Assembly: GCF_042652185.1 (NCBI RefSeq)
Contig: NZ_JBHSIX010000001.1
Reading direction: 5' to 3' (one strand)
DNA: 64,000 bases
Source: Actinacidiphila fildesensis
GTDB lineage: Bacteria > Actinomycetota > Actinomycetes > Streptomycetales > Streptomycetaceae
Shown here: piece by piece, positions 7,237 through 16,463 of the stretch
How positions within the stretch are numbered: position 1 is the first letter of the stretch
Layout: every line of letters starts with the position of its first letter
Translations under genes and position numbers: made by a program
Notes under the pieces: generated by a model
Seen by the model: the letters and a program-made list of their open reading frames with translations, nothing else
Database searches by the model: none
What the model was told of the DNA's origin: nothing

Positions 7237-7410
7237 ATGTCCAAGCACACAGCCCGCAGCGCCCACTCCAAGGGCATGAGGCATACCGAGCAAGTGGATG
7301 CCGCGCAGGCGAAGCACCGCGCCAACGAGGTGCGGGAGAACCTGGACGCTTTCGAGTACACCGAGAGCCCCGAGGCGGAACGGCAGCACGCGCACGAGCC
7401 CCAGGAGTAG
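7237..7410 (+). CDS. Small hydrophilic protein of unknown function
   Basis: An AGGAGGA ribosome site at 7223-7229 places the start at ATG 7237 (spacing 7); the ATG at 7231 is too close. The 57-residue product (MSKHTARSAHSKGMRHTEQV...) is highly charged with no hydrophobic segment, and it is rich in His, Glu and Ala. I recognise no domain. A strong terminator follows, so it is a single-gene unit. The excellent ribosome site and terminator are the best support that it is real. Confidence 0.6.
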   Translation: MSKHTARSAHSKGMRHTEQVDAAQAKHRANEVRENLDAFEYTESPEAERQHAHEPQE

Positions 7411-7422
7411 CGGCCGGTGCGT

Positions 7423-7454
7423 GAGGGGCGGGCCCGCGACAGGGCCCGCCCCTC
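7423..7454 (+). terminator. Hairpin terminator after the small hydrophilic gene
   Basis: A perfect 13-bp stem (GAGGGGCGGGCCC at 7423-7435, complement 7442-7454) closes the 6-base loop GCGACA. Confidence 0.8.
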
Positions 7455-7543
7455 ATCCGGTCGGCGGACATCCGAGTGCGGGAGCGGACAAACCGGGTGA
7501 TCCTGTGCCGGACAGCTCAGCGGGCGATCGGAGGGTCATCAGC

Positions 7544-9034
7544 ATGGCGTCGATGGATGTTCCGGCCGGCGGGAGAGACGCGGCGAAAGCCGCTTCGCCG
7601 GCCACCAGCGCGGCGCGGGTGCCCGGCAAGCAGTACATGTCGTGGCTGACGCTGGCGTTCATGACCACCAGTTCGGTGGCGAGCCTGCGCGCGGCGCCGT
7701 CCATGGCCGTCTACGGCCTCGCCGCGGTCTTCCTCTACGTCGTGCCCGCGATCGTCTTCCTGATCCCGACGGCGCTGGTCTCGGCCGAGCTGGCGTCGGG
7801 CTGGAACGGCGGTGTGTACCGCTGGGTGAGCGAGGGGCTGTCGAAGCCGATGGGCTTCCTGGCGGTGTGGTGCCAGTTCGCGATGACGATCTTCTACTAC
7901 CCGAGCCTGCTGGCCTATGTGGCGAGCACCTTCGCGTACATCATCGATCCGCGGCTGGCGAGCGACGGCCTCTATGTGGCCATCGTGATCGTGGTGCTGT
8001 TCTGGACCGGTGTCTGGGTCTCCTCGCGCGGCACGAAAGCCGTGGCGGGCCTGGCGAGCGGCGGCCTGATCATCGGCACCCTCATCCCGGGTGCGGTACT
8101 GGTGATCCTCGGCTTCGTCTTCCTCGGCCAGGGCAACCCCTCGGCCGCGCCGATGGACGCCTCGCACATCCTGCCGCAGTGGACCGGACTGGCGAGCCTC
8201 GTGCTGATCGTCAACAACTTCCTGTCGTACTCCGGCATGGAGATGAACGCGGTGCACGTCTCCTCGCTGCGGAACCCGGACAAGGAGTTCCCGAAGTCGA
8301 TGTTCACCGCGATGGGCCTGGTCCTGCTGATCTTCATCCTGCCGGCCCTGGCGGTCAGCTGGGTCGTCCCGGCCCATGACCTGAGCCTGACAGCGGGGGT
8401 CATCCAGGCCTTCGACGCCTTCTTCTCCTACTTCAACGTCGGCTGGCTCACGCCGGTGTTCGGCGTGATGCTCGTCGCGGCGGCGCTCGGCGGCATGCTG
8501 ACCTGGCTCGCCGGACCGTCCAAGGGGCTGCTGCTGATCTCCCGGCAGGAGGGCTATCTGCCGCCGTTCCTGCAGCAGCTCAACAGGTTCGGCGTCCAGC
8601 AGAACATCCTCGTCGCGCAGGGCCTGATCACCACCGTCATCGCGCTGCTCTACGCGTTCATCCCCAACGTGTCCAGCGCGTACTGGATCTTCTCCGTCAT
8701 CACCACGCAGATCTACCTGATCGTCTATCTGCTGATGTTCGCGGCGGCGATCCGCTTGCGGAAGACCCAGCCGGACCATCCACGCGGCTACCGGGCGCCC
8801 GCGCTGCACGTGCTGTGCGTCGTCGGCCTGCTGTCGTCGCTCGCGGCGCTCGTCATCGGCTTCGTGCCCTCCTCGCAGTTCGGCGGCGGCAGCGTCCTCG
8901 CCTACGTGGGCATCGTCACGTCCGGGCTCCTCCTGCTGGGGCTGCTGGTGCCGTACCTGTTCTACACACTGCGCAAGCCCAGTTGGCGCCAGCACGTGGA
9001 CGAGAACCCGGCAGAGGCGGGAGTCGACGCATGA
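7544..9034 (+). CDS. Amino acid permease, APC superfamily (GadC-like)
   Basis: The 496-residue protein has about twelve hydrophobic spans and a hydrophilic N-terminal stretch, typical of amino acid/polyamine/organocation transporters in the cytoplasmic membrane. MSWLTLAFMTTSSVASLRAA opens helix 1; the broken-helix region and the PSKGLLLISRQEGYLPPFLQ loop are characteristic of the GadC/YjeM-like branch, so glutamate or a related amino acid is a plausible substrate. ATG 7544 follows GGAGGG. A longer upstream frame would cross the terminator at 7423. Its TGA overlaps the next start as ATGA, so the next gene is translationally coupled. Confidence 0.85.
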   Translation: MASMDVPAGGRDAAKAASPATSAARVPGKQYMSWLTLAFMTTSSVASLRAAPSMAVYGLAAVFLYVVPAIVFLIPTALVSAELASGWNGGVYRWVSEGLSKPMGFLAVWCQFAMTIFYYPSLLAYVASTFAYIIDPRLASDGLYVAIVIVVLFWTGVWVSSRGTKAVAGLASGGLIIGTLIPGAVLVILGFVFLGQGNPSAAPMDASHILPQWTGLASLVLIVNNFLSYSGMEMNAVHVSSLRNPDKEFPKSMFTAMGLVLLIFILPALAVSWVVPAHDLSLTAGVIQAFDAFFSYFNVGWLTPVFGVMLVAAALGGMLTWLAGPSKGLLLISRQEGYLPPFLQQLNRFGVQQNILVAQGLITTVIALLYAFIPNVSSAYWIFSVITTQIYLIVYLLMFAAAIRLRKTQPDHPRGYRAPALHVLCVVGLLSSLAALVIGFVPSSQFGGGSVLAYVGIVTSGLLLLGLLVPYLFYTLRKPSWRQHVDENPAEAGVDA

Positions 9035-9489
9035 AGCGCACCGCGGGGAACATGAAGCGCACCCTGATGGCGTCCGAGCACCGGTGGATCTACATCGGCT
9101 CGATCGTGCTGCTGGTGGTGTTCGCCGTCATCGGGATCATCCAGTACACGACCCTGCGCGAGACGGCCAAGGCCAACGACAAGGCCGACCAGCTCTCCAA
9201 GCAGCTCGCCGACGCCGGCTATCCGGTGCCCGACCACGACCTGATCGTCCGGACCCTGGGCGACGACGGCGCGTCGCTGTGCAGGGACCCGGGCAACGCC
9301 CTGGTCAAGGCCCAGGCGAAGGCGGCCCTCGTCAACGGCGCGAGCGGTCCCGGTACGCGCCCGGTCATCGCCGACAGCGAGGCGATCAGCGCGGCCTCGC
9401 TGGCCGTCTCCGTCTACTGCCCGGACAAGCTCGGTGAGTTCGAGAAGGCGTACGGCGGCCTCAAGTACGACGACACCGTCAAGAAGTGA
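9031..9489 (+). CDS. Small membrane-anchored protein of unknown function
   Basis: The start ATG at 9031 overlaps the permease stop (ATGA). The 152-residue product has one N-terminal transmembrane segment (about residues 20-42, IYIGSIVLLVVFAVIGII), then a short coiled stretch (ETAKANDKADQLSKQLAD) and an exported globular part with cysteines in SLCRD and VYCPD that could form a disulphide. I recognise no family with certainty. The tight coupling to the permease and the peptidase that follows suggests a shared role in amino acid or peptide use. Confidence 0.7.
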   Translation: MKRTAGNMKRTLMASEHRWIYIGSIVLLVVFAVIGIIQYTTLRETAKANDKADQLSKQLADAGYPVPDHDLIVRTLGDDGASLCRDPGNALVKAQAKAALVNGASGPGTRPVIADSEAISAASLAVSVYCPDKLGEFEKAYGGLKYDDTVKK

Positions 9490-9526
9490 CCGCCGCCGCA
9501 ACCCCGCACCCTCCAGGAGCCGTGTG

Positions 9527-10873
9527 ATGTCCGACGACCTCAAACAGCGCATCAGCGGCCTGATGCCCCGCGCCAAGGCCGATCTGACGGAGCTGGTCGC
9601 CATGACCTCGGTGGCCGACCCCCGCCAGTACCCGGTGGAGGAGTGCCACCGCACCGCGCAGTGGGTAGCGGACGCCTTCACCGAGCTGGGCTTCACCGAC
9701 ATGCGGCTGGCCGACACCATCGACGGCAGCAAGGCCGTGCTCGGCCACCGGCCGGGCCCGCCCGGCGCGCCGACCGTGCTGCTCTACTGCCACTACGACG
9801 TGCAGCCGCCGCTCGACGACGCCGCCTGGACCAGCCCGCCCTTCCGGCTCACCGAGCGCGACGGGCGCTGGTACGGGCGAGGCACCGCGGACTGCAAGGG
9901 CAACATCGCCATGCACCTCACGGCGCTGCGGGCGCTCGGCGACGACATCCCCGTCACCCTGAAGTTCATCGCCGAGGGGTCGGAGGAGCAGGGCACCGGC
10001 GGCCTGGAGGACTTCGTCCCCAAGAACGCCGAGGAGCTGCGCGCCGACGCGATCCTGGTCTGCGACACGGGCAACGCGGCCGTCGGCGTCCCCGCCGCGA
10101 CCGTCACGCTGCGCGGGCTCGCGAACGTCGTGGTCACCGTCACCGCGCTGGACTCCGAGATGCACTCCGGGATGTTCGGCGGTCCCGCCCCCGACGCGCT
10201 CGCCGCGCTCATCCACATGCTGGCGTCGCTGCGCGACAGCCGGGGCAACACCACCGTCGACGGCCTGGACAACACCAGGACGTGGACCGGCGAGGGGTAC
10301 GACCCGGAGCAGTTCCGCACCGACGCGCACATGGTGGAGGGCACCGAGCTGCTCGGTGACGGCACCGTCTCCGACATGCTGTGGGCCCGCCCGGCCCTCA
10401 CCGTCCTCGGTATCGACTGCCCGCCCGTCGTCGGCTCCTCCGCCGCGATCCAGGCCACCGCCGCCGCCCGCCTCAATCTGCGGGTGCCGCCGGGCACCGA
10501 CCCGCGAACGGCGCAGGACGCGCTCGCCGCGCACCTGGAGAAGGCCGCGCCCTGGGGGGTGCGGGTGGAGATCGAGCGGGAGTCGTCCGGTGCCCCCTTC
10601 GAGGCCGTCACCACGGGGCCGGCCTACGCCGCGCTGGGCGCGGCCATGGAGGAGGCGTACGGCAAGCCCATGACGACCCTCGGGCAGGGCGGCTCGATCC
10701 CGCTGTGCAACGTCTTCGCGGACACCTACCCCGATGCCGAGATCATCCTGATGGGCGTCGAGGAACCGCTGTGCCTCATCCACGCGCCGAACGAGAGCGT
10801 CGACCCGACCGAGATCGCGAACATGGCGCTGTCCGAGGCGCTGTTCCTGCGGAGCTTCGGGAAGAAGAAGTAG
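9527..10873 (+). CDS. M20-family metallopeptidase, dipeptidase-like
   Basis: The 448-residue enzyme belongs to the M20 peptidase family of co-catalytic zinc dipeptidases and deacylases. Metal-binding motifs are visible: CHYDVQP (first histidine and catalytic aspartate), GRGTADCKGNIAMH (bridging aspartate), EGSEEQGTGG (general-base and metal glutamates), CDTGN, and the C-terminal histidine in CLIHAPNESV. ATG 9527 follows CAGGAG; a GTG one codon earlier is less well spaced. The permease, membrane protein and this peptidase probably form one operon for peptide or amino acid assimilation. Confidence 0.9.
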   Translation: MSDDLKQRISGLMPRAKADLTELVAMTSVADPRQYPVEECHRTAQWVADAFTELGFTDMRLADTIDGSKAVLGHRPGPPGAPTVLLYCHYDVQPPLDDAAWTSPPFRLTERDGRWYGRGTADCKGNIAMHLTALRALGDDIPVTLKFIAEGSEEQGTGGLEDFVPKNAEELRADAILVCDTGNAAVGVPAATVTLRGLANVVVTVTALDSEMHSGMFGGPAPDALAALIHMLASLRDSRGNTTVDGLDNTRTWTGEGYDPEQFRTDAHMVEGTELLGDGTVSDMLWARPALTVLGIDCPPVVGSSAAIQATAAARLNLRVPPGTDPRTAQDALAAHLEKAAPWGVRVEIERESSGAPFEAVTTGPAYAALGAAMEEAYGKPMTTLGQGGSIPLCNVFADTYPDAEIILMGVEEPLCLIHAPNESVDPTEIANMALSEALFLRSFGKKK

Positions 10874-10889
10874 CCGCGGCGGGAACGGA

Positions 10890-11707
10890 TCACGCCGCGG
10901 AGCCGGCCACGGTCGGCGCTACCGGTGGGGCCGGGGTACCCAGCCGCCGGGCCACCGGCTCCTCCTGCGCGATCACATGGCCGACGCAGATACCGATCGT
11001 GATGACGGTGAAGAGCACGATCAGCCAGGACAGCAGGACGAAGAGCGACCCGAACGGGCCGAACTGCCGCAGGCTGCGGTCGACGGCCCCCGGCATGTAG
11101 ATCGCCGACCACGCGACGACCCCCAGGACGCCCGCCGACACCAGCATCGCCCCCGGCAGCAGCGGCAGCCAGGGGATCCGGGAGCCCAGCAGGAAACGCT
11201 GGGTCCACCACCACAGGAGCGTCCCGGAGAGGAGCTGCAGCGGGACGCCGAGGGCCGTGCCCACGCCGAAGCCGTCGTGCAGCGGGCCCTGGAGCAGCAG
11301 GTCGACGAGCCAGACCACCCACCGCCACGCGACCAGCCGGGCGCCGGCCCTGGGCATCCGCCAGGCCCGTTCGCAGGTCCGCTGCAGGCCGTCGCCGAGA
11401 GGAGGGTGACGATGATGCCGACGATGCCGATGGAGTTGGTCTCGGTGGTGTCGTCGGCCGCGTAGACCTGCCGGACCTGGTCCAGCGCGTCGTGGTGCAG
11501 CCCGAGGACGGAGTGCAGCGAGGAGACGAGCTGGTCGCGGACGCCCTGGGGCGCGAACGCGGCGATCACGAAGAGAGCGGGCAGGGCCCCCAGGAAGGCC
11601 TGGGCGGCCAGCCGGGTGGCGCAGTCCAGGACGTTCACCGCGGTGAACTCGTGGACGAGCCGCCCGATGAAGGGGGCCCTGCGCAGTACCCGGTCGAGCA
11701 CGGTCAC
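10890..11707 (-). pseudogene. YihY/virulence-factor BrkB family membrane protein, frameshifted
   Basis: The two halves of a YihY/BrkB protein lie in different frames. From GTG 11707 (sharing GTGA with the upstream stop) the sequence runs VTVLDRVLRRAPFIGRLVHE to GIIVTLLSATA. The rest, LQRTCERAWRMPRAG to the C-terminus at 10890, continues in another frame. The switch is at about 11388. Related proteins have a few more residues (S-F-S-R-A type) at this spot, so a short deletion not divisible by three is the simplest explanation. The membrane spans after the break are intact in sequence but not in frame. Confidence 0.75.
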
Positions 11708-11943
11708 GGGCGAGGGGGGTCCTCGTAGTACCGCTGCTCGTAGACGCGCTCGGATTCGTAGCGGCGGTCGGTACGCCGGCGGCGGCCGAAGGCCAGCAGC
11801 ATGCCGATGAGAAGGCTCGCGGCTCCGCCGAGCATGCAGATGGTGCCCAGGACGCCGATGTCGATCCACCGGGTCTGCCAGGTGATCGCGTATCTCAGGA
11901 TCGCCCCGATGATGATGAGGGCGAGCCCACCGGCTGCGGTCAT
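11704..11943 (-). CDS. DUF6458-type small membrane protein
   Basis: The 79-residue protein has two hydrophobic segments (AGGLALIIIGAILRYAI and IGVLGTICMLGGAASLLIGM) and a basic, tyrosine-rich cytoplasmic tail (RRRRTDRRYESERVYEQRYY). The pattern fits the actinobacterial DUF6458 family of unknown function. Its stop overlaps the GTG of the broken BrkB-like gene downstream, so the two were one transcription unit. The opposite-strand DUF6325 gene diverges from it across about 217 bases. Confidence 0.75.
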   Translation of the reverse strand: MTAAGGLALIIIGAILRYAITWQTRWIDIGVLGTICMLGGAASLLIGMLLAFGRRRRTDRRYESERVYEQRYYEDPPRP

Positions 11944-12160
11944 GTCGAGGTCCCTTCCGGGGCATGGACGGCGTCGGTCGTCACCGGCTCTCCGCCCAGC
12001 CTGCGGGGCCCGGCCTCCGCTGTCCTGTCGGGAGCCGTCACGTTGGGCCGTTGGGGGACCGGAATGTCATAGTCTGAATGCAGACAAATACTCCCAAAGT
12101 TATGCTGGCGATCCGATTCCGGTAGCGGACTCGGACACCGCACCCAGGAGAGGACGGACC

Positions 12161-12580
12161 GTGGGAATCGGACCCGTCGAATACCTTGTCGTCGCATTTC
12201 CCGGCAGCCGGTTCACCGGCCGCATCGCACCCGCGCTCGCCGACATCGTCGCGTCCCGCACCGTACGGATCCTCGACATCACCTTCGTCCGGCGGGAGGA
12301 GGACGGGACGATCGAGTGTGTGGAGCTCCAGGACCTCGACCCCGACGACCTGGTCGCCTACGACCCGGTGGAGGGCACCATCGCCGGGCTCTTCAACGAC
12401 GCGGACATCCAGGCGCTCGCCCGGAGCGTGCCGCCGGGCAGCTCGGCGGCGCTCATCGTCTGGGAGGACCTGTGGGCGGTACCGCTCACCGATGCCGTCC
12501 GCGGTGCCGGCGGGATCACCGTGGCCCACGAGCAGATCCCGGCGGAGATCGCGGAGCGGGCTCTCGCGGAGGCCCGCTGA
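12161..12580 (+). CDS. DUF6325 family protein
   Basis: GTG 12161 follows CAGGAGAGGA and gives 139 residues beginning MGIGPVEYLVVAFPGSRF. The PVEYLVVAFPG opening, the RILDITFVRREEDG strand and the SSAALIVWEDLWA segment are characteristic of DUF6325, a soluble actinobacterial family of unknown function often found beside SHOCT-domain proteins, as it is here 43 bases downstream. A longer in-frame start at 11801 has no support. The two genes probably form one operon. Confidence 0.85.
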   Translation: MGIGPVEYLVVAFPGSRFTGRIAPALADIVASRTVRILDITFVRREEDGTIECVELQDLDPDDLVAYDPVEGTIAGLFNDADIQALARSVPPGSSAALIVWEDLWAVPLTDAVRGAGGITVAHEQIPAEIAERALAEAR

Positions 12581-12623
12581 CCGTCCGCCCGCCGGTCCGA
12601 CGACTCGGAAAGGACGTCCTGAC

Positions 12624-12935
12624 ATGCCGTTTCGCAGAGGAGCCATGAACCGCAGGGGGCCCGGGCTGCTGGGTGCCGTCGCGCGCACCGCCGTGGTGGC
12701 CGGCACCGCATCCGCCGTCAGCGGCCGGGTGCGGCAGCACCAGCAGGAGAAGTTCGCCGGGCAGGAGGCCGAGCAGGCCGCGCAGGCCCAGGCGGCGCAG
12801 CAGCAGCCCGCCGCGCCGGCGGCGCCCGGCGACGACACCATCAGCCGTCTGGAGCGGCTGGCGGGACTGAAGACCCAGGGAATCCTCACGGAAGAGGAGT
12901 TCGCCGCCGAGAAGGCGAAGATCCTGTCGGGTTGA
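12624..12935 (+). CDS. SHOCT domain-containing small protein
   Basis: The 103-residue protein has an N-terminal Gly/Ala-rich hydrophobic helix (GLLGAVARTAVVAGTASAVSG), a Gln/Ala-rich linker (residues 36-70) and a C-terminal SHOCT motif, ISRLERLAGLKTQGILTEEE followed by FAAEKAKIL. SHOCT is a short oligomerisation module. The pairing with DUF6325 recurs in actinobacteria, though the function is unknown. Confidence 0.85.
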   Translation: MPFRRGAMNRRGPGLLGAVARTAVVAGTASAVSGRVRQHQQEKFAGQEAEQAAQAQAAQQQPAAPAAPGDDTISRLERLAGLKTQGILTEEEFAAEKAKILSG

Positions 12936-12968
12936 CCGGCGGGAAACGCGACACCCCGGAGTACGGAT

Positions 12969-15095
12969 ATGCCCGAACAGGACCGGCCGCCCGACGGCGG
13001 CGAGCTCCCGGGCACCGGCACGCCCCGTACCGGTCTGGCCGAACGCCTCGCCCTGAACCACATGGGCAGCTTCGACTGGGACCTCAGGATCGGCACCCTG
13101 GAGCTGGACCCGGCCGCCCTGGAGGTCTTCGACCTGCGGCCGGAGGAGTTCAACGGCCGGCCCAACTCCCTGTACAGCCGGGTGACGCCCGAGGACGGCG
13201 CCCGGCTCGACGCGGTACTCAACCGGGCCCTGCACGAGCGGGCGTCGTCGTACGGCATGTACTTCCAGGCGTTCCTCCGGGACGGCACACCGCGCTGGAC
13301 GCACACCCAGGGCCGCATCCTGCGCGACGAGGACGGCAAGGCCGTGCGCGTCATCGGCATCGTCCGTGACGCCACCGCCGAACTCACGCACTCCACCTTG
13401 CTGCGGACCCTGGAGGAGGACCGCAAACGCCAGACGTCCATGGTGGAACGGACCACGCAGGCTCTGTCGCGCGCCGTCACCGTCGACGACGTCACCGCCG
13501 CGCTGACCGGCAGCGGCGGGCTGGAGCGGTTCGGGGCCGACGGCCTCGCGCTGGGGCTGGTCGACGGCAGCATGCTCAAGATCATCGCGCTCACCGGCCG
13601 GTCGATGGAGGTCCTGTCCGACCTGCGGCTCACCCGGATCGACGACGACCTCCCGCTGTCCGAAGCGATCCTGAAACAGCGCCCGCGGTTCGTCAGCTCG
13701 CTGTCGGAACTCGCCGACCGCTACCCCCGGCTGCGGCCCTACACAGGGGAGATGGAGATCGAGGCGGCGGCCTACCTGCCGCTGGTGGCCCAGGCGCGCT
13801 CCATCGGCGGCCTCTGCCTGTTCTACCGGGACCGCACCCACTTCACCGCCGAGGACCGCAACCTCTGCCTCGCCCTCGCGGGCATCGTCGCCCAGTCGCT
13901 GCAGCGCGCCATGCTCTTCGACCAGGAGCGCGAGTTCGCCACCGGGCTGCAGGCCTCGATGCTGCCGCGGCGGATCCCCGAGGTCACCGGTGGGGAGATC
14001 GCCGTGCGCTACCACGCGGCCTGGAGCGGCCGGGAGGTCGGCGGCGACTGGTACGACGTCATCCCGCTGCCGCAGGGCCGCATCGGTGTCGTCGTCGGCG
14101 ACGTCGAGGGCCACGACACCCACGCCGCGGCCATGATGGGCCAGCTCCGGATCGTGCTGCGCGCCTACGCCGCCGAGGGCCACGCCCCTTCCACGGTGCT
14201 CGCGCGTGCCTCGCAGTTCCTCGCCGAGCTCGACACCGAACGCTTCGCCACCTGCACCTACGCCCAGGTCGACCTGGCCACCGGCGACGTACGCGTGGTG
14301 CGGGCCGGCCACCTCGGGCCGCTGATCCGGCACACCGACGGGCGGACCGGCTGGCCCAACGTCCGCGGCGGACTGCCGCTCGGCCTGGCCACCCACTTCG
14401 AGGACCACGAGTACCCGGAGACCCGGCTGGACCTGGTGCCGGGGGAGACCCTGCTGCTGTGCACCGACGGGCTCGTCGAGCAGCCGGGCAAGGACATCGG
14501 CGAGGGCATGGACGAGCTCGCCGACGCCGTACGGCACGGACCGCACGGCGCGGCCGCGCTCGCCGACCATCTCTCGGACGGCCTGTGGGCCCGGCCGGGC
14601 GCGGAGGACGACATGGCGCTGCTCCTGCTGCGCCGGGCGCCCGACCCGGGCACCGCCAAGGCCCCGCGCATCCACCAGTACGTCCACCAGGCCGACCCGG
14701 AGGGGTTGGCCGAAGCCCGCGCGGTGCTGCGCCAGGCGCTGTTGGACTGGGGTGCGGGCGAACTGGTCGACGATGTCGAGCTGGTGGCCGGCGAACTCCT
14801 CACCAACGTCCTGCTGCACACCGAGGGCGGTGCCGTGATGACGCTGGAGATCGTCCCCTCGGTACGGATCAAGGGGCCCCACCGGGTGCGGCTGGCCGTC
14901 CAGGACCGTTCCAGCGTCTGGCCGCGCCGCAGGACCCCGGGCGAGGCCGCGACCTCGGGCCGCGGTCTGCTGCTCATCGACTCCCTCGCCACCCGCTGGG
15001 GCGTGGAGCCGCGCGGGGAGGGCAAGTCGGTGTGGGCCGAGTTCCGGTGGCTCCCGGCGGAGGACCGGGGGGAGACGGGTTCCCCGGCACCCTGA
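12969..15095 (+). CDS. PAS-GAF-PP2C (SpoIIE-type) phosphatase with C-terminal HATPase domain
   Basis: The 708-residue cytoplasmic signalling protein has four modules: a PAS domain (about 30-140, NHMGSFDWDLRIG to VIGIVRDAT), a GAF domain (about 160-315), a PP2C/SpoIIE phosphatase (about 325-565, with the metal-binding EVGGDWYDV and VGDVEGHD), and an RsbW-like ATPase (about 580-700, ELVAGELLTNVLLHT N-box, SGRGLLLID). In Streptomyces such proteins dephosphorylate or phosphorylate STAS antagonists to control stress sigma factors. The phosphatase metal ligands are present, so activity is likely. It has no close partner in its operon. Confidence 0.92.
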   Translation: MPEQDRPPDGGELPGTGTPRTGLAERLALNHMGSFDWDLRIGTLELDPAALEVFDLRPEEFNGRPNSLYSRVTPEDGARLDAVLNRALHERASSYGMYFQAFLRDGTPRWTHTQGRILRDEDGKAVRVIGIVRDATAELTHSTLLRTLEEDRKRQTSMVERTTQALSRAVTVDDVTAALTGSGGLERFGADGLALGLVDGSMLKIIALTGRSMEVLSDLRLTRIDDDLPLSEAILKQRPRFVSSLSELADRYPRLRPYTGEMEIEAAAYLPLVAQARSIGGLCLFYRDRTHFTAEDRNLCLALAGIVAQSLQRAMLFDQEREFATGLQASMLPRRIPEVTGGEIAVRYHAAWSGREVGGDWYDVIPLPQGRIGVVVGDVEGHDTHAAAMMGQLRIVLRAYAAEGHAPSTVLARASQFLAELDTERFATCTYAQVDLATGDVRVVRAGHLGPLIRHTDGRTGWPNVRGGLPLGLATHFEDHEYPETRLDLVPGETLLLCTDGLVEQPGKDIGEGMDELADAVRHGPHGAAALADHLSDGLWARPGAEDDMALLLLRRAPDPGTAKAPRIHQYVHQADPEGLAEARAVLRQALLDWGAGELVDDVELVAGELLTNVLLHTEGGAVMTLEIVPSVRIKGPHRVRLAVQDRSSVWPRRRTPGEAATSGRGLLLIDSLATRWGVEPRGEGKSVWAEFRWLPAEDRGETGSPAP

Positions 15096-15118
15096 CCCCG
15101 GCGCGGTGGTTCCCGGCT

Positions 15119-15150
15119 GTCGGCGTCAGAAGGCCGTCGGCGTCAGAAGG
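15119..15150. repeat. 17-bp-spaced tandem duplication across the pucR-like gene end
   Basis: GTCGGCGTCAGAAGG occurs at 15119-15133 and again at 15136-15150. The second copy contains the stop codon of the PucR-type gene. It looks like a recent short duplication between two convergent genes. Confidence 0.55.
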
Positions 15151-16390
15151 GTTCGTGCACGCCGGGCGGCAGGCCCGGCAGTCCCGACGGGCCCGCCCGC
15201 TCCTGGAGGTACAGGGCGCGGAGCACGATCTCGGTCGCGAACCGGGCGTCGGGATCGGAGAGTTGGTCGCCGAAGGCACGGTCGAGGATCCGCATGCGGT
15301 AGCGCACGGTCTGCGGGTGCACTTCGAGGAGTTCGGCCATCTGGGCGGCGGTGCCGCGGGTGGTGAGCCACGTGCGCAGGGTGTCGACGAGCCGGGTGCG
15401 CTGGGTGGGGGTGAGGCCGACGAGCGGGCCGAGGTGCTTCTTGCTGAGCTGGTTGATCAGGGCGGGGTCTCCGAGGAGCCATAACGGCAATAAGTGGTCC
15501 TCGCACAGCACCACCGGCCGGTCGTCGATGATCCCGGCGTCGGCCAGTGCGAGGGTCTGCCGCGCCCAGCGCAGCGAGTCCGCCGCGTCCCCGAGCGGGG
15601 TGGTCAGCCCGACCGCCGCCCGGCTGCCGGTCAGCGCGGTGTCGAGGGCCGCGCGCCGGACGTCGTCGAGCGGGCCGGGGACCAGCAGATGGGGTTCGGG
15701 TCCCGACAGGTCGACGAGGATGTCGCGGTCCAGGGCCGCCCGCGTCAGCTTGGACTCCGGGCCCAGGGCGACGAGCGTCACCTCGTCCGGCAGCGGCCAC
15801 GCGGCGTGCTCGGCGAGTTCGGCGATCGCGGCGAGCGAGACGGACGGGGTGGCCAGAATCAGCCGCAGCACCCGGCGGCGGCGGTTGTCCGGTTTCTCAC
15901 CCAGCTCGGCCATGGCTTCCAGATAGCCCTCGCGGGAGAGCGACGCGAGCTCGCCGACATAGGCGAACAGCGAGTCGGCGAAGGTCATCATGACGGAGGG
16001 CGGGAGCTTGTAGCGCTCGGAGACCTTCATCGCCCGGCGCAGCCCGACCCGGGCGCCGATCCGGTACGCGGCCTGCAGGCTGTCCAGGCTGCGGCCCTCG
16101 TACGCCTCGAAGCGGCCGAACCTGCGGCACATGTCGTCGCGGAGCGTGGAGGTCGTGGAGGGGGCGGCGATCTGGTCGACGAAGGTGGCGATGTTCTGCT
16201 CGATCCCGATGCGTATCGCCTGCCCGTAGGGCCCGTCCAGAATGTGGGAGTACTCCGGTAACGCCCCGATGATCTCGGCGGACATCTCCTGGAAGAGGCT
16301 GGGCAGTTCGGGCCACATGATCGCCGCGAGCTCCTGCGGGATCGGTCGCAGCGGCTCGGCCGGTCCCGCGGCCCGTCTCGCTCCGGACAC
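15143..16390 (-). CDS. PucR-type helix-turn-helix transcriptional regulator
   Basis: The 415-residue regulator has an N-terminal all-helical sensory part (RsbRD-like, about residues 20-170) and a GGDEF-like middle domain. The C-terminal PucR helix-turn-helix reads LVDTLRTWLTTRGTAAQMAE and then LLEVHPQTVRYRMRILDRAFG. Such proteins usually respond to small molecules. GTG 16390 follows GAGGGGGGACGAG. A 14-bp palindrome 60-73 bp upstream could be its operator. The convergent phosphatase gene ends 47 bases away. Confidence 0.9.
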   Translation of the reverse strand: MSGARRAAGPAEPLRPIPQELAAIMWPELPSLFQEMSAEIIGALPEYSHILDGPYGQAIRIGIEQNIATFVDQIAAPSTTSTLRDDMCRRFGRFEAYEGRSLDSLQAAYRIGARVGLRRAMKVSERYKLPPSVMMTFADSLFAYVGELASLSREGYLEAMAELGEKPDNRRRRVLRLILATPSVSLAAIAELAEHAAWPLPDEVTLVALGPESKLTRAALDRDILVDLSGPEPHLLVPGPLDDVRRAALDTALTGSRAAVGLTTPLGDAADSLRWARQTLALADAGIIDDRPVVLCEDHLLPLWLLGDPALINQLSKKHLGPLVGLTPTQRTRLVDTLRTWLTTRGTAAQMAELLEVHPQTVRYRMRILDRAFGDQLSDPDARFATEIVLRALYLQERAGPSGLPGLPPGVHEPF

Positions 16391-16449
16391 GCTCGTCCCC
16401 CCTCAACTAGGCGGCGCAGGGTGGGGCATCGGACATGCCGGGAGTGACG

Positions 16450-16463
16450 TACGACACGTCGTA
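16450..16463. promoter_or_regulatory. Palindrome upstream of the PucR-type gene
   Basis: TACGACACGTCGTA has perfect 6-bp arms around AC, about 60 bp before the regulator's start codon on the minus strand. It is a candidate autoregulatory operator. Confidence 0.35.

Noticed and set aside
8815..9030. Longer N-terminus of the small membrane protein
   Set aside because: It would overlap the permease in another frame by over 200 bases; the ATGA overlap at 9031 is the normal coupled start.
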